A DNA stretch of 64,000 nt from Atopobacter phocae ATCC BAA-285 (GTDB lineage Bacteria > Bacillota > Bacilli > Lactobacillales > Aerococcaceae), in contig NZ_JAGN01000002.1 of the NCBI RefSeq assembly GCF_000526675.1, positions 1 to 64,000 of the forward strand, given 5' to 3'. The position numbers and the translations under genes were made by a program. The notes beneath the pieces were generated by a model, which saw nothing but the letters and a program-made list of their open reading frames with translations, did no database searches and had not been told where the DNA came from. This document shows positions 25,804-33,603 of the stretch, in pieces (within the stretch, counting starts at the first letter, position 1; each line of letters begins with the position of its first letter).

Positions 25804-25857
25804 CTAGTCGACTTGCCAATTTTTATTTAGTGGATGGGTCATTCGATTCAAGTGCAT
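25804..25857 (-). CDS. Trp-containing leader peptide
   Basis: A 17-codon open frame, MHLNRMTHPLNKNWQVD, with AGGAG 8 nt before its ATG and a promoter 35-60 nt upstream. The single Trp codon (25818-25816) lies four codons before the UAG stop (25806-25804), which is only 4 nt from RNA segment 1 of the attenuator. Placement is what a Trp-sensing ribosome would need. A single Trp codon is fewer than in the enterobacterial trp leader. Confidence 0.75.
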   Translation of the reverse strand: MHLNRMTHPLNKNWQVD

Positions 25858-25888
25858 GCCTTACTCTCCTTTTTGATGCGTTGTTCCT

Positions 25889-25916
25889 ATTATAGCGTGC
25901 ATCAAATAAAAGTCAA
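25889..25916 (-). promoter_or_regulatory. Promoter of the trpXYZ leader
   Basis: TTGACT (25916-25911), a 16-nt spacer and TATAAT (25894-25889), placing transcription initiation just upstream of the leader-peptide ribosome site. Confidence 0.75.
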
Positions 25917-25951
25917 TGCTTTATGGCATTTATTCTTTTTATCTTCTCACT

Positions 25952-26578
25952 TTATTTTAATGAAGGGTCGCTCGACTCGAGTTGGTCTAAGGTTTGAATC
26001 AATTGACCTTTAGTTACTTGATGCCATTTCAAGCGTTCAAGTAAATGTTTCCCATTCACATAGCCCATGCGTAACGCCTCTAATAAGGCTTCCCGACGAC
26101 GCCGTGCTTTCGGATGACCAACGAGATGCAGTGCTAATAAATCGGACGCGTTCAGATCGCTAGCGGTTTGTGCTTGGCGTTCTGATTCAGTCGTTATTCT
26201 CGCCATACCACTCCACAAAACTTCTCGTAACGTTTCTAATTGCGCGTGTTCAATCCCTAAACTTTTGTCTTTATTGCGCGATGAGCGGGCTTCATGTCGT
26301 CTTAAGTACAAATCAATCGGTGGATGTGACAATCGTTCTTTTAAAATGCGTCGAATTCGTTCTCCTTGTACATCCGGATCGGTAAAAATCATGAGCCACT
26401 TCGTTTGTTCCAATTGTGCTAATTCGATTTGAACTGCTTCAGAAACAGCTGAACCACCCGTTGCAATCGTTTGAAGACGTGAATCAACTAATGCTAAACG
26501 CTGTTGATCACTCTTTCCTTCGACTACAATGACTACCGATTCAAAAGGAAAATCTTCCCAGTTGTATTCCTTATTCAA
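25952..26578 (-). CDS. rnmV: Ribonuclease M5
   Basis: A Toprim-fold endoribonuclease that matures 5S rRNA (208 aa). The Toprim motifs are the catalytic Glu in VVIVVEGKSDQ, an ATGGSAVSEAV segment and the Asp pair in IFTDPDVQGERIR; the C-terminal part contains the family LEHA-type and GYVNGKHLLERL segments. A TTG at 26599 opens the frame, but GAGGG lies 8 nt before the TTG at 26578, and that start overlaps the tatD stop by 8 nt. It is the third gene of metG-tatD-rnmV. ksgA, which often follows rnmV in Firmicutes, is absent here. Confidence 0.93.
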   Translation of the reverse strand: MNKEYNWEDFPFESVVIVVEGKSDQQRLALVDSRLQTIATGGSAVSEAVQIELAQLEQTKWLMIFTDPDVQGERIRRILKERLSHPPIDLYLRRHEARSSRNKDKSLGIEHAQLETLREVLWSGMARITTESERQAQTASDLNASDLLALHLVGHPKARRRREALLEALRMGYVNGKHLLERLKWHQVTKGQLIQTLDQLESSDPSLK

Positions 26579-27365
26579 CCGCCCAACCCTCTTTTTCAAG
26601 TCCGAAGAGTTTCATCGCATTTTGCGTCGTTTCTCTTCCCACTTGTTCATAGCTAATTTGACGGACTTTTGCCATTTCTGTCGCTACATATTGAACATAC
26701 GCTGGTTCATTTTGTTTGCCCCGGTATGGAACAGGCGCTAAATATGGGCAGTCTGTTTCAATTAAATAGCGGTTGGCCGGAACGATTTGTGCAGACGCAC
26801 GAACTTCTGGTGCATTTTTGAACGTTAACACCCCGCTATATGATAAATGCATATCTAAATCTAAAAATCGCTCCGTATACTCTGGATCTCCATTAAAACT
26901 ATGCATTACACCACCTGTTTCGTATACTTTTTCTTCTTTTAAAATACGATAACAATCAGCAATTGCATCACGATTATGAATAATAACAGGTAATTTCATT
27001 TCGCGCGCAATGGCTAGTTGGCGACGAAAGGCCCGTTCTTGATCAGCCGGTGTTGACGTGTCCCAATAATAATCTAATCCCATTTCACCCATTGCTACTA
27101 CTTTCGGATGGGCTAGTTGCTCGATTAAATACTTTTCAACTGTCGCATCATAAGCGTAACTTTCTGTTGGATGCCAACCAATAATGGCCCAAACTTGTTC
27201 GTATTGCTCAGCCAGTTCAATGGCGCGTTTAATCGTTGGATAGTCAAATCCAACGACATTTAAATAGTGAGCATGAAATGTTTTTGCACGTTCAATCGTT
27301 TCAGCTTCTTTTCCAAAGAACACTTCTGTATTAATGTGCGTGTGCGTATCAAATAAACGAACCAT
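26571..27365 (-). CDS. tatD: TatD family metal-dependent hydrolase/nuclease
   Basis: A TIM-barrel metallohydrolase (264 aa) of the TatD/YabD family. Metal ligands are visible in DTHTHIN near the N-terminus, the Glu in AMGEMGLDYYW, His in VIIHNRDA, His in GVMHSFNGD and Asp in IETDCPYLAP. Family members are DNases or RNases implicated in quality control. GAAGGATTAG precedes the ATG. The gene lies 30 nt after metG and overlaps rnmV, forming the usual Firmicutes metG-tatD-rnmV cluster. Confidence 0.94.
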   Translation of the reverse strand: MVRLFDTHTHINTEVFFGKEAETIERAKTFHAHYLNVVGFDYPTIKRAIELAEQYEQVWAIIGWHPTESYAYDATVEKYLIEQLAHPKVVAMGEMGLDYYWDTSTPADQERAFRRQLAIAREMKLPVIIHNRDAIADCYRILKEEKVYETGGVMHSFNGDPEYTERFLDLDMHLSYSGVLTFKNAPEVRASAQIVPANRYLIETDCPYLAPVPYRGKQNEPAYVQYVATEMAKVRQISYEQVGRETTQNAMKLFGLEKEGWAVE

Positions 27366-27395
27366 CTAATCCTTCTTTCTTTTGTTTCAACTCCA

Positions 27396-29414
27396 TTAAG
27401 CGATGATTGCACCGTTTGGAATATTTTTCGGTGCACGAACGATTTCTAATTGACCATCTTTTTCAGCTGATAAAATCATTCCTTGGCTTAATTCGCCACG
27501 CATTTTACGTGGTTTTAAGTTGGCCACAATACATACTTTTTCTCCCACTAATGCTTCGGGGTCTGGATAAAATTCGGCAACGCCGGATAAAATTTGGCGG
27601 TAACCTTCATCGCCTGCGTCTAATTTAAATTGTAATAATTTATCGGCACCTTTTACTTTTTGACAAGCAATGACTTCCGCTACTTTTAATTCAATGGCTT
27701 CAAATTGATCATACTTGATTGCCTTTTTCGTTAAATTCAACGTCGTTTCGCTCGGATCAAATGCGCCTTCCTCTTCTTCTGACACTTCTTCTGCTTGCTT
27801 AGTTGGTGTCATCCAATCACGAATAACTTGTGTTTCTTCTTCTAAATCTAAGCGTGGGAAGATTGGTTGTCCTTTTTTAACAACGGTCAATTGTTCTGGT
27901 AATTGACCGGATTGAATTCCTTCTAATTGTTCTAAAACACGAACGTCAAAACCTAATTGGGTCACAATCGCTTCTGGTGCGTCTAGTAAAACTGGCTGAA
28001 CTAAAGTTGCCACAATTCGTAAGGCATCTACTAGTTCTACCATCACACGTGCTAAAGTGCCACGTTCTGCTTCGTCTTTAGCTAACGTCCATGGAGTTGT
28101 TTCATCGATATATTTGTTTGCCCGACTTACGATTGTCCATGCACTCATTAATCCACGAGAGAAGCGCATCGCTTCCATTTCTTCAAAGTAAGTGGTTACT
28201 TCTTGTTGAATAACCGCTCTAAAGTCTGCATCAAAGGCTGTTTCAGTCGCTTCAGCCATTGGAACTTCACCGTCAAAATACTTATTAATCATCGCAATCG
28301 TACGGTTTAATAAGTTACCTAAATCATTCGCTAAGTCTACGTTAATTCGTGTAATGTAGCTTTCTGGTGTGAAGACGCCGTCGCTACCAAAGCTTACTTC
28401 ACGCATTAAATAGTAACGTAAAGCGTCTAAGCCATAACGTTCTACTAATTGATCAGGATAAACGACATTTCCTTTTGATTTAGACATTTTACCGTCTTTC
28501 ATCAATAACCAGCCGTGACCAAAAATTTGTTTTGGTAATGGTAAATCAAGTGCCATTAAGAAGATTGGCCAATAGATAGCGTGGAAACGAACAATTTCTT
28601 TTCCAATCATATGCACATTGGCTGGCCAGAATTTTTGGAACAATTCATCTTCATCCGTACCATATCCTAATGCTGTAATGTAGTTTGTTAGCGCGTCTAA
28701 CCAAACATAAATGACATGTTCAGGGTCACTCTTCACTGGAACACCCCATGTGAAGCTTGTTCGTGTTACGGATAAATCTTCTAAACCTGGTTTGATAAAA
28801 TTGTTAATCATTTCATTTTTACGTGATTCAGGTAGGATGAATTCAGGCATTGCTTCGTAATATTCTACTAAACAATCAGCATAGCGACTCATTTTAAAGA
28901 AATATGTTGGTTCTTCTACCCATTGTACTTGATGGCCACTTGGTGCTACTCCACCAATGACTTGACCATTTTCATCTTTATATACTTCTTCTAACTGTGA
29001 TTCAGTAAAGAATTCTTCATCAGAAACCGAATACCAACCTTCATACTTGCCTAAATAAATATCGCCTTGTTCTAAGAAACGTTCAAAAATATTTTGAACA
29101 GCTGCCATATGTTTAGGATCTGTTGTACGAATGAAGCCGTCATTAGATATTCTTAATTGTTTCCACAACTTTTGAATGTCCTCTGCCATACCATCTACGT
29201 AAGTTTGTGGATCTAATCCTAGTTCTTTCGATTTCAATTCGATTTTTTGACCATGTTCATCCATTCCTGTTAAGTAATAAACATCATGTCCCATTAAGCG
29301 TTTGTAACGGGCCATTACATCACAGGCAACTGTGGTATAAGTATTTCCTATATGTAATCGTCCACTTGGGTAATAAATAGGTGTTGTTATGTAAAATGTT
29401 TTATTCGTCGTCAT
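27396..29414 (-). CDS. metG: Methionyl-tRNA synthetase
   Basis: A class I aminoacyl-tRNA synthetase charging tRNA-Met (672 aa from this start). HIGH-type motif RLHIGNTYTT and KMSKS loop DGKMSKSKGN are present. The zinc-knuckle region lacks paired Cys, as in the Bacillus-type enzyme. The C-terminus (about 565-672) is an EMAP-II/Trbp111-like tRNA-binding domain (IELKVAEVIACQKVKGADKLL, ANLKPRKMRGELSQGM). AGGAGG is 3 nt before the ATG at 29417 and 6 nt before the ATG at 29414; I use the latter. A TATAAT lies at 29449-29444. It is first in the metG-tatD-rnmV unit. Confidence 0.96.
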   Translation of the reverse strand: MTTNKTFYITTPIYYPSGRLHIGNTYTTVACDVMARYKRLMGHDVYYLTGMDEHGQKIELKSKELGLDPQTYVDGMAEDIQKLWKQLRISNDGFIRTTDPKHMAAVQNIFERFLEQGDIYLGKYEGWYSVSDEEFFTESQLEEVYKDENGQVIGGVAPSGHQVQWVEEPTYFFKMSRYADCLVEYYEAMPEFILPESRKNEMINNFIKPGLEDLSVTRTSFTWGVPVKSDPEHVIYVWLDALTNYITALGYGTDEDELFQKFWPANVHMIGKEIVRFHAIYWPIFLMALDLPLPKQIFGHGWLLMKDGKMSKSKGNVVYPDQLVERYGLDALRYYLMREVSFGSDGVFTPESYITRINVDLANDLGNLLNRTIAMINKYFDGEVPMAEATETAFDADFRAVIQQEVTTYFEEMEAMRFSRGLMSAWTIVSRANKYIDETTPWTLAKDEAERGTLARVMVELVDALRIVATLVQPVLLDAPEAIVTQLGFDVRVLEQLEGIQSGQLPEQLTVVKKGQPIFPRLDLEEETQVIRDWMTPTKQAEEVSEEEEGAFDPSETTLNLTKKAIKYDQFEAIELKVAEVIACQKVKGADKLLQFKLDAGDEGYRQILSGVAEFYPDPEALVGEKVCIVANLKPRKMRGELSQGMILSAEKDGQLEIVRAPKNIPNGAIIA

Positions 29415-29552
29415 CATTATCCTCCTTTTATTCAATCTCTACTATTATATCATAAAGGGTACTTTACTTGAGCGTATGGCCTTATTTTTATACCGAATTA
29501 TTCAATTTTTTCAAAAAGAATCACGTCAATATTCCTTCATATTTGGCAATAA

Positions 29553-29580
29553 AAAAAAGAGCAAGCCTCAGCTTACTCTC
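29553..29580 (-). terminator. Terminator of the NlpC/P60 gene
   Basis: Minus strand: GAGTAAGC, TGAG loop, GCTTGCTC, then eight T. It lies 20 nt after the stop at 29600. Confidence 0.93.
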
Positions 29581-29599
29581 ACTTATTGTTATATGATAA

Positions 29600-30832
29600 T
29601 TATAGACGAACTGCGAAACTTGGTGCGCTCCAGCTGTTTGAACGGATACCTACTGTACCACCTGGTTGAGGTGCGTCGATGTATTGACCGTTACCCATAT
29701 AAATTGCTACGTGATAACTTGAACCTTGTGCGCCCCAGAATAATAAGTCGCCTGGTTGTGCTTCACTTACTGAAATATATGTTCCTGCATGTTCCATATT
29801 GTAAGTTACACGTGGTAAGTTAATACCCATTTGTGCATATACATATTGAACAAATCCTGAACAGTCGAAACCACTGTTAGGGTTTGAGCCACCCCACACG
29901 TAAGGTGTTCCAATATATTGTTGTGCAATCCCTAATACGCCACCTGTTGTTGATGGAGCAACTGGTGCTGATTGAACAGGCGCTACTGGTGTTGCAATTG
30001 GTGCTGTATAAGTTTGAGGTGTTGCTACTTCTTCAGCAGCTTGAACTTGTTGTGCTGCATGAGCTTGTTCAGTTGCTCGAACTAATGCACGTGCTTCTTC
30101 TGCAGCTTTTTCTTCTGCTTCTTTAGCTGCACGTTCTTCTGCAATACGACGAGCTTCTTCTGCTTCTCTAGCTGCTTGTGCCGCTTGTTCTGCTGCTATA
30201 CGACGTTGTACTTCTTCTGCTTCTTGTTTGCTCAAGTTTTGTGAGCGTTCATTTAATGCTAAATATTCGTTAGATAAAGAATCTTTCAATGATTCTAGTT
30301 CATAAGCATTTTTTTGTTGTAAAGCTAATTTTTGTTCTAATTGAACTTTATCTTGTTCTAATTGTTGTTGATCTTGTTTTTGTTCTGACACTAGATGGCT
30401 GTTTGCATTTAATAAGTTTGTAACAATACGTAAACGGCTAATCACTTCTTGGAAGTCTTTTCCGCCAAATACAAATTCTACTAACGCTTTGTTTAAACGT
30501 TTTGATTGCATCATACGTGCTTGTTGTTCTAATTTTGATTGACGTTTTTCAATCTCCATTGATTTTTGATTAATTTTTTGTTTTAATGCTTCAATTTCTT
30601 TTGTTGTTTCTTGTTGACTTAACATAATCGCATTAGCGCGAGCTTGTGCTTCTGCCAAACGACTAGATACATTATTCATTGCAGATTGTGTTTCTGCTTG
30701 TTTTGCTTTAATTTCTTCTAAAGTAGTTCTGCTTACTTCATCTGCATTGATTGATGCAATATTTAAAGGTGCAACGGCGCTAACTGCTAATAATGAACTA
30801 GTTAATAATAACTTTAATGATTTCTTAGACAC
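29600..30832 (-). CDS. Secreted NlpC/P60 peptidoglycan hydrolase, PcsB/P60-like
   Basis: An extracellular cell-wall endopeptidase (410 aa). A signal peptide (about 1-31, ending near INADE) is followed by a long coiled coil (about 35-260, heptad-rich with Ala/Glu/Gln repeats), a Pro/Val/Ala linker (about 265-295) and an NlpC/P60 domain with the catalytic Cys in FDCSGFVQYVY, His in HVAIYMGNG and a following polar residue. The layout parallels PcsB and p60-type hydrolases that act with FtsEX in cell separation, though those often carry a CHAP domain. The start is a GTG with GGGAGG 9 nt upstream. A WalR-like box lies about 160 nt upstream. Confidence 0.9.
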   Translation of the reverse strand: MSKKSLKLLLTSSLLAVSAVAPLNIASINADEVSRTTLEEIKAKQAETQSAMNNVSSRLAEAQARANAIMLSQQETTKEIEALKQKINQKSMEIEKRQSKLEQQARMMQSKRLNKALVEFVFGGKDFQEVISRLRIVTNLLNANSHLVSEQKQDQQQLEQDKVQLEQKLALQQKNAYELESLKDSLSNEYLALNERSQNLSKQEAEEVQRRIAAEQAAQAAREAEEARRIAEERAAKEAEEKAAEEARALVRATEQAHAAQQVQAAEEVATPQTYTAPIATPVAPVQSAPVAPSTTGGVLGIAQQYIGTPYVWGGSNPNSGFDCSGFVQYVYAQMGINLPRVTYNMEHAGTYISVSEAQPGDLLFWGAQGSSYHVAIYMGNGQYIDAPQPGGTVGIRSNSWSAPSFAVRL

Positions 30833-30993
30833 GTGTGTTTGCCTCCCAGCATTTTTTCGTCGTTATCTCGATACATCTTATCGATGGATAATTTTAGTTT
30901 TATAAATCAAATAAACTCTGTCTTTTACTGACTGATAAAATCATATCATGTTTTCTATTAAAATAAAGGCGTTATACGGATTCGTATCTAAAT

Positions 30994-31010
30994 TGTAACA
31001 TAGCTGTAAT
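30994..31010 (+). promoter_or_regulatory. WalR/VicR-like binding site
   Basis: TGTAAC-ATAGC-TGTAAT, an exact match to the WalR consensus TGTWAH-N5-TGTWAH, in the intergenic region between the divergent NlpC/P60 gene and tyrS. Genes of the NlpC/PcsB type are known WalRK targets. The box lies about 50 nt upstream of a TATGAT -10 (30945-30940) of the NlpC gene, but in opposite orientation to it. Around it I see no coding sequence. Confidence 0.6.
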
Positions 31011-31101
31011 TTAAGACTTTGGTCTGAGCCGTTGTATGTCATATAAAACCCTTTTTACTTTGATTTGTAACAAATAATTTGCAAGTGGCTCCATTAACAT
31101 C

Positions 31102-31130
31102 TTGCTTATTGTGATGACTTTCGTTACAAT
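31102..31130 (+). promoter_or_regulatory. Promoter of tyrS
   Basis: TTGCTT (31102-31107), a 17-nt spacer and TACAAT (31125-31130), directly upstream of the T-box leader. Confidence 0.65.
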
Positions 31131-31136
31131 GTTTTT

Positions 31137-31342
31137 AATAATTAAATCATATGAAGCTAATGTTGAACGCAGTAGTTAAGTCAATGGACACACAGAAAGT
31201 TAAGGGAAGCTGGAACTTAACCAAGGTGACTTAATGAATTACACTCAACACTATCATTTAGCTCCTGGTCACAGTGATGAAAAGAGTGAAACACTTGGGT
31301 GGTACCACGTTCAGCGTCCCTATTTTTATAGGGGCGTTTTTT
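31137..31342 (+). ncRNA. Tyrosine T-box riboswitch with terminator
   Basis: The leader contains the T-box core TGGGTGGTACCACG (31296-31309). A specifier stem is formed by TTAAGTCA/TGACTTAA and GTTGA/TCAAC, and its loop (TGAATTACAC) displays a TAC Tyr codon at 31240-31242. The UGGU bulge fits the A discriminator of tRNA-Tyr. A terminator (CGTCCCTAT/ATAGGGGCG, 31315-31336, then T6) completes the element. Uncharged tRNA-Tyr should allow read-through into tyrS. Confidence 0.93.
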
Positions 31343-31387
31343 GTCGTTTTTTTATATGATTTAAATACAATAAAAGGAGTGTTATCT

Positions 31388-32653
31388 ATGAATATTATCG
31401 AAGATTTATCATGGCGTGGCGCGATTAATCAACAAACTGACGCTGAAGGTTTAGCGGCATTAACACAAGAGCAAGCGATTCGCGTATACTGTGGCTTTGA
31501 TCCAACGGGAGATTCTTTGCACATTGGTCATTTAATTCCCTTTATGTTACTTCGTCGTTTTCAATTAGCTGGGCATACCCCTGTTGTATTAATTGGTGGT
31601 GGGACTGGTTCAATTGGAGATCCATCAGGACGTACGTCAGAGCGTAGTTTACAAACGGCAGAACAAGTGAAACAAAATACACAAGCTTTAATGGAACAAA
31701 CTCGTCGAATTTTCCCAAGTAATGATTCTCATTTACCAGAAGTTGTCTTTGTTGATAACAACGAATGGTTAAGTGAATACAGCTTACTTGATTTTTTACG
31801 TGATGTTGGTAAAAACTTCAACATTAACCAAATGTTAGCAAAAGATGTTGTCGCAAGTCGTTTAGAAACAGGGATTTCCTTTACAGAATTCTCTTACCAA
31901 ATTCTTCAATCCGTTGATTTCCATCACTTATACAAAACGCATGGCATTCAACTACAAATTGGTGGAAGTGATCAATGGGGAAATATTACATCTGGTCTTG
32001 ACTTCATTCGTAAAAAAGAAGGTCCTGAAGCGAAAGCATATGGTCTAACTATTCCATTAATGTTAAAAGCTGATGGGACTAAGTTTGGTAAGTCAGCTGG
32101 TGGAGCTGTTTGGTTAGATCCTAAGAAAACGACACCTTACGAATTCTACCAATTCTGGATTAATCAAGATGATCGTGATGTCATTAAATACTTGAAATTC
32201 TTTACTTTCTTATCACAAGAAGACATTCAAGCATTAGAAGAATCGGTTGCGAATGAACCGCATAAACGTTTAGCTCAACGGACTTTAGCAGAAGAAGTGA
32301 CTCGTTTTGTTCATGGCGAAGCTGGACTTGAAAGTGCCCTTCGTATTACAGAATCTCTCTTCAAAGGCGATATTAAAGCTTTGACAGCTGATGAAATTGA
32401 ATCTGGTATGAAAAATATGCCACATGTAGTCAGCGAAAAAGGAACATTTGACTTAGTTCCTTGGTTAGTTGATTTAGCGATTGAACCAAGTCGTCGTCAA
32501 GCTCGTGAAGATATTAAAAATGGTGCACTATCGATTAACGGTGAGCGAATTACCGATGTTGATGCACAAATTAGCGAGCAATTGGCGATTGAAGAACGCT
32601 TTATCGTTATTCGTCGCGGTAAAAAACGTTACTTCCTTGTTAGCTTTGCCTAA
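31388..32653 (+). CDS. tyrS: Tyrosyl-tRNA synthetase
   Basis: A class I synthetase for tRNA-Tyr (421 aa). HIGH motif DSLHIGHLIPF, tyrosine-site segment IGGSDQWGNITSG, KMSKS-equivalent KFGKSAGGAVW, and a C-terminal S4 RNA-binding domain (SRRQAREDIKNGALSINGERI). The frame is open from 31274 through the T-box terminator, but AAAAGGAG lies correctly before the ATG at 31388. Regulated by the upstream tyrosine T-box and followed by a strong terminator. Confidence 0.97.
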   Translation: MNIIEDLSWRGAINQQTDAEGLAALTQEQAIRVYCGFDPTGDSLHIGHLIPFMLLRRFQLAGHTPVVLIGGGTGSIGDPSGRTSERSLQTAEQVKQNTQALMEQTRRIFPSNDSHLPEVVFVDNNEWLSEYSLLDFLRDVGKNFNINQMLAKDVVASRLETGISFTEFSYQILQSVDFHHLYKTHGIQLQIGGSDQWGNITSGLDFIRKKEGPEAKAYGLTIPLMLKADGTKFGKSAGGAVWLDPKKTTPYEFYQFWINQDDRDVIKYLKFFTFLSQEDIQALEESVANEPHKRLAQRTLAEEVTRFVHGEAGLESALRITESLFKGDIKALTADEIESGMKNMPHVVSEKGTFDLVPWLVDLAIEPSRRQAREDIKNGALSINGERITDVDAQISEQLAIEERFIVIRRGKKRYFLVSFA

Positions 32654-32676
32654 TTGAATCAATTATTTCACAAAAA

Positions 32677-32709
32677 AACTCCCTGCCACCTGTCGTGGTG
32701 AGGGAGTTT
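32677..32709. terminator. Bidirectional terminator between tyrS and the convergent operon
   Basis: AAACTCCCT and AGGGAGTTT arms with an inner GCCACC/GGTGG stem, flanked by A and T runs. Confidence 0.9.
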
Positions 32710-32725
32710 TTACTTTGTCTTTGTT

Positions 32726-32911
32726 TTATTCTAATGATGTGTCGTGTGCCCATAAATAGGCATCTAATTCGCCTTGTGCTTGTTGCAGTCGTTTTTCTTG
32801 TTCGAGTAGAATCTGTTCAATTTCGACTAACAAGGCGCGCTCCATATAATGCGTACTCGTCTGATCTAGCGCTTGCAATTGTTCAAATAATTGCGATTGT
32901 CTCACTTGCAT
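32726..32911 (-). CDS. Small coiled-coil protein of unknown function
   Basis: A 61-aa acidic protein predicted to be almost wholly helical, with a heptad-like pattern (LFEQLQALDQ, ALLVEIEQILLEQEKRLQQAQGELDAYLW). Its ATG directly follows the TAG of the oxidoreductase gene with no gap, so translation is probably coupled. It ends 16 nt before the shared terminator and is the last gene of a three-gene unit. I do not recognise a family. The perfectly abutted start and lack of any overlapping alternative make it likely real. Confidence 0.6.
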   Translation of the reverse strand: MQVRQSQLFEQLQALDQTSTHYMERALLVEIEQILLEQEKRLQQAQGELDAYLWAHDTSLE

Positions 32912-33601
32912 CTAATCACGCTCCCAACGAAAAGGTTCTAATTCATGTTCTAAATCCAGTCGTTGTTGTTGATTGTTCAACAGTACATCGACTACAAGTT
33001 GCAGTTGCATTTTTCTCGACGCATCGGTTGTTTGTGCAATCAATTGCTCTAACTCGTTGACTGCCCAAGTTTCTCGTTGAATCAATGAATCCTCACGATT
33101 ATGAGTCACATAGCGACGATAACGAATAAGTAATAATTTCTTTTCATCTTCTGTTAACTGCGCAAACTTAAAAACGTTCAACGGTGGTAAAAAAGTCCAA
33201 TGCAATGTCTGGGCAAGGGCATGAAATGGTCGATATAACTCCGATAAAGTAAACCCTTCTCGTCCACCACTTTGAAAATGACTCGCCTTCACTCCTAATG
33301 TAACTACTAACCCGAGTTCCTTTGAGGATTTCTTTTTTAAGTTCCAATCAATGACTTCATCGATCCATTGCTTCAATAAGAACGGCGCACTGTACCAATA
33401 CAAAGGGAACTGGAAAATAATGCGATCATGAGTTGCTACTAATTGTTGTTCAGCAGTAACATCAAAATGCCCATCTGCTTTAATTTGTTGGTCTAAAACA
33501 TGCCAAGTGACTTGTTCTAATCCAGCTGTACTCTCTTTAAAAAAATGTTGGGTCGTACTGCTTGTATAGGATGGATGTGTCACAATAATTAAAGTTCGCA
33601 A
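32912..33601 (-). CDS. NAD(P)H oxidoreductase, flavodoxin-like (NQO/MdaB family)
   Basis: A flavodoxin-fold quinone or flavin reductase (229 aa). The N-terminal strand and phosphate loop (LIIVTHPSYTSSTTQHFF), the IIFQFPLYWYSAPFLLKQWIDEV segment and a GGREGFTL stretch are characteristic of the NAD(P)H dehydrogenase (quinone) family that binds FMN/FAD. The C-terminal 50 residues are helical and unusual in length. The start is TTG at 33601, with GAGG 7 nt upstream lying across the GTPase stop codon. It is the middle gene of a GTPase - oxidoreductase - coiled-coil operon. Confidence 0.87.
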   Translation of the reverse strand: MRTLIIVTHPSYTSSTTQHFFKESTAGLEQVTWHVLDQQIKADGHFDVTAEQQLVATHDRIIFQFPLYWYSAPFLLKQWIDEVIDWNLKKKSSKELGLVVTLGVKASHFQSGGREGFTLSELYRPFHALAQTLHWTFLPPLNVFKFAQLTEDEKKLLLIRYRRYVTHNREDSLIQRETWAVNELEQLIAQTTDASRKMQLQLVVDVLLNNQQQRLDLEHELEPFRWERD

Positions 33602-33603
33602 CG

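Noticed and set aside
29600-30832. NlpC/P60 protein annotated as PcsB itself
   Set aside because: PcsB proper carries a CHAP domain; this protein ends in an NlpC/P60 domain, so only the coiled-coil layout and probable regulation are shared.
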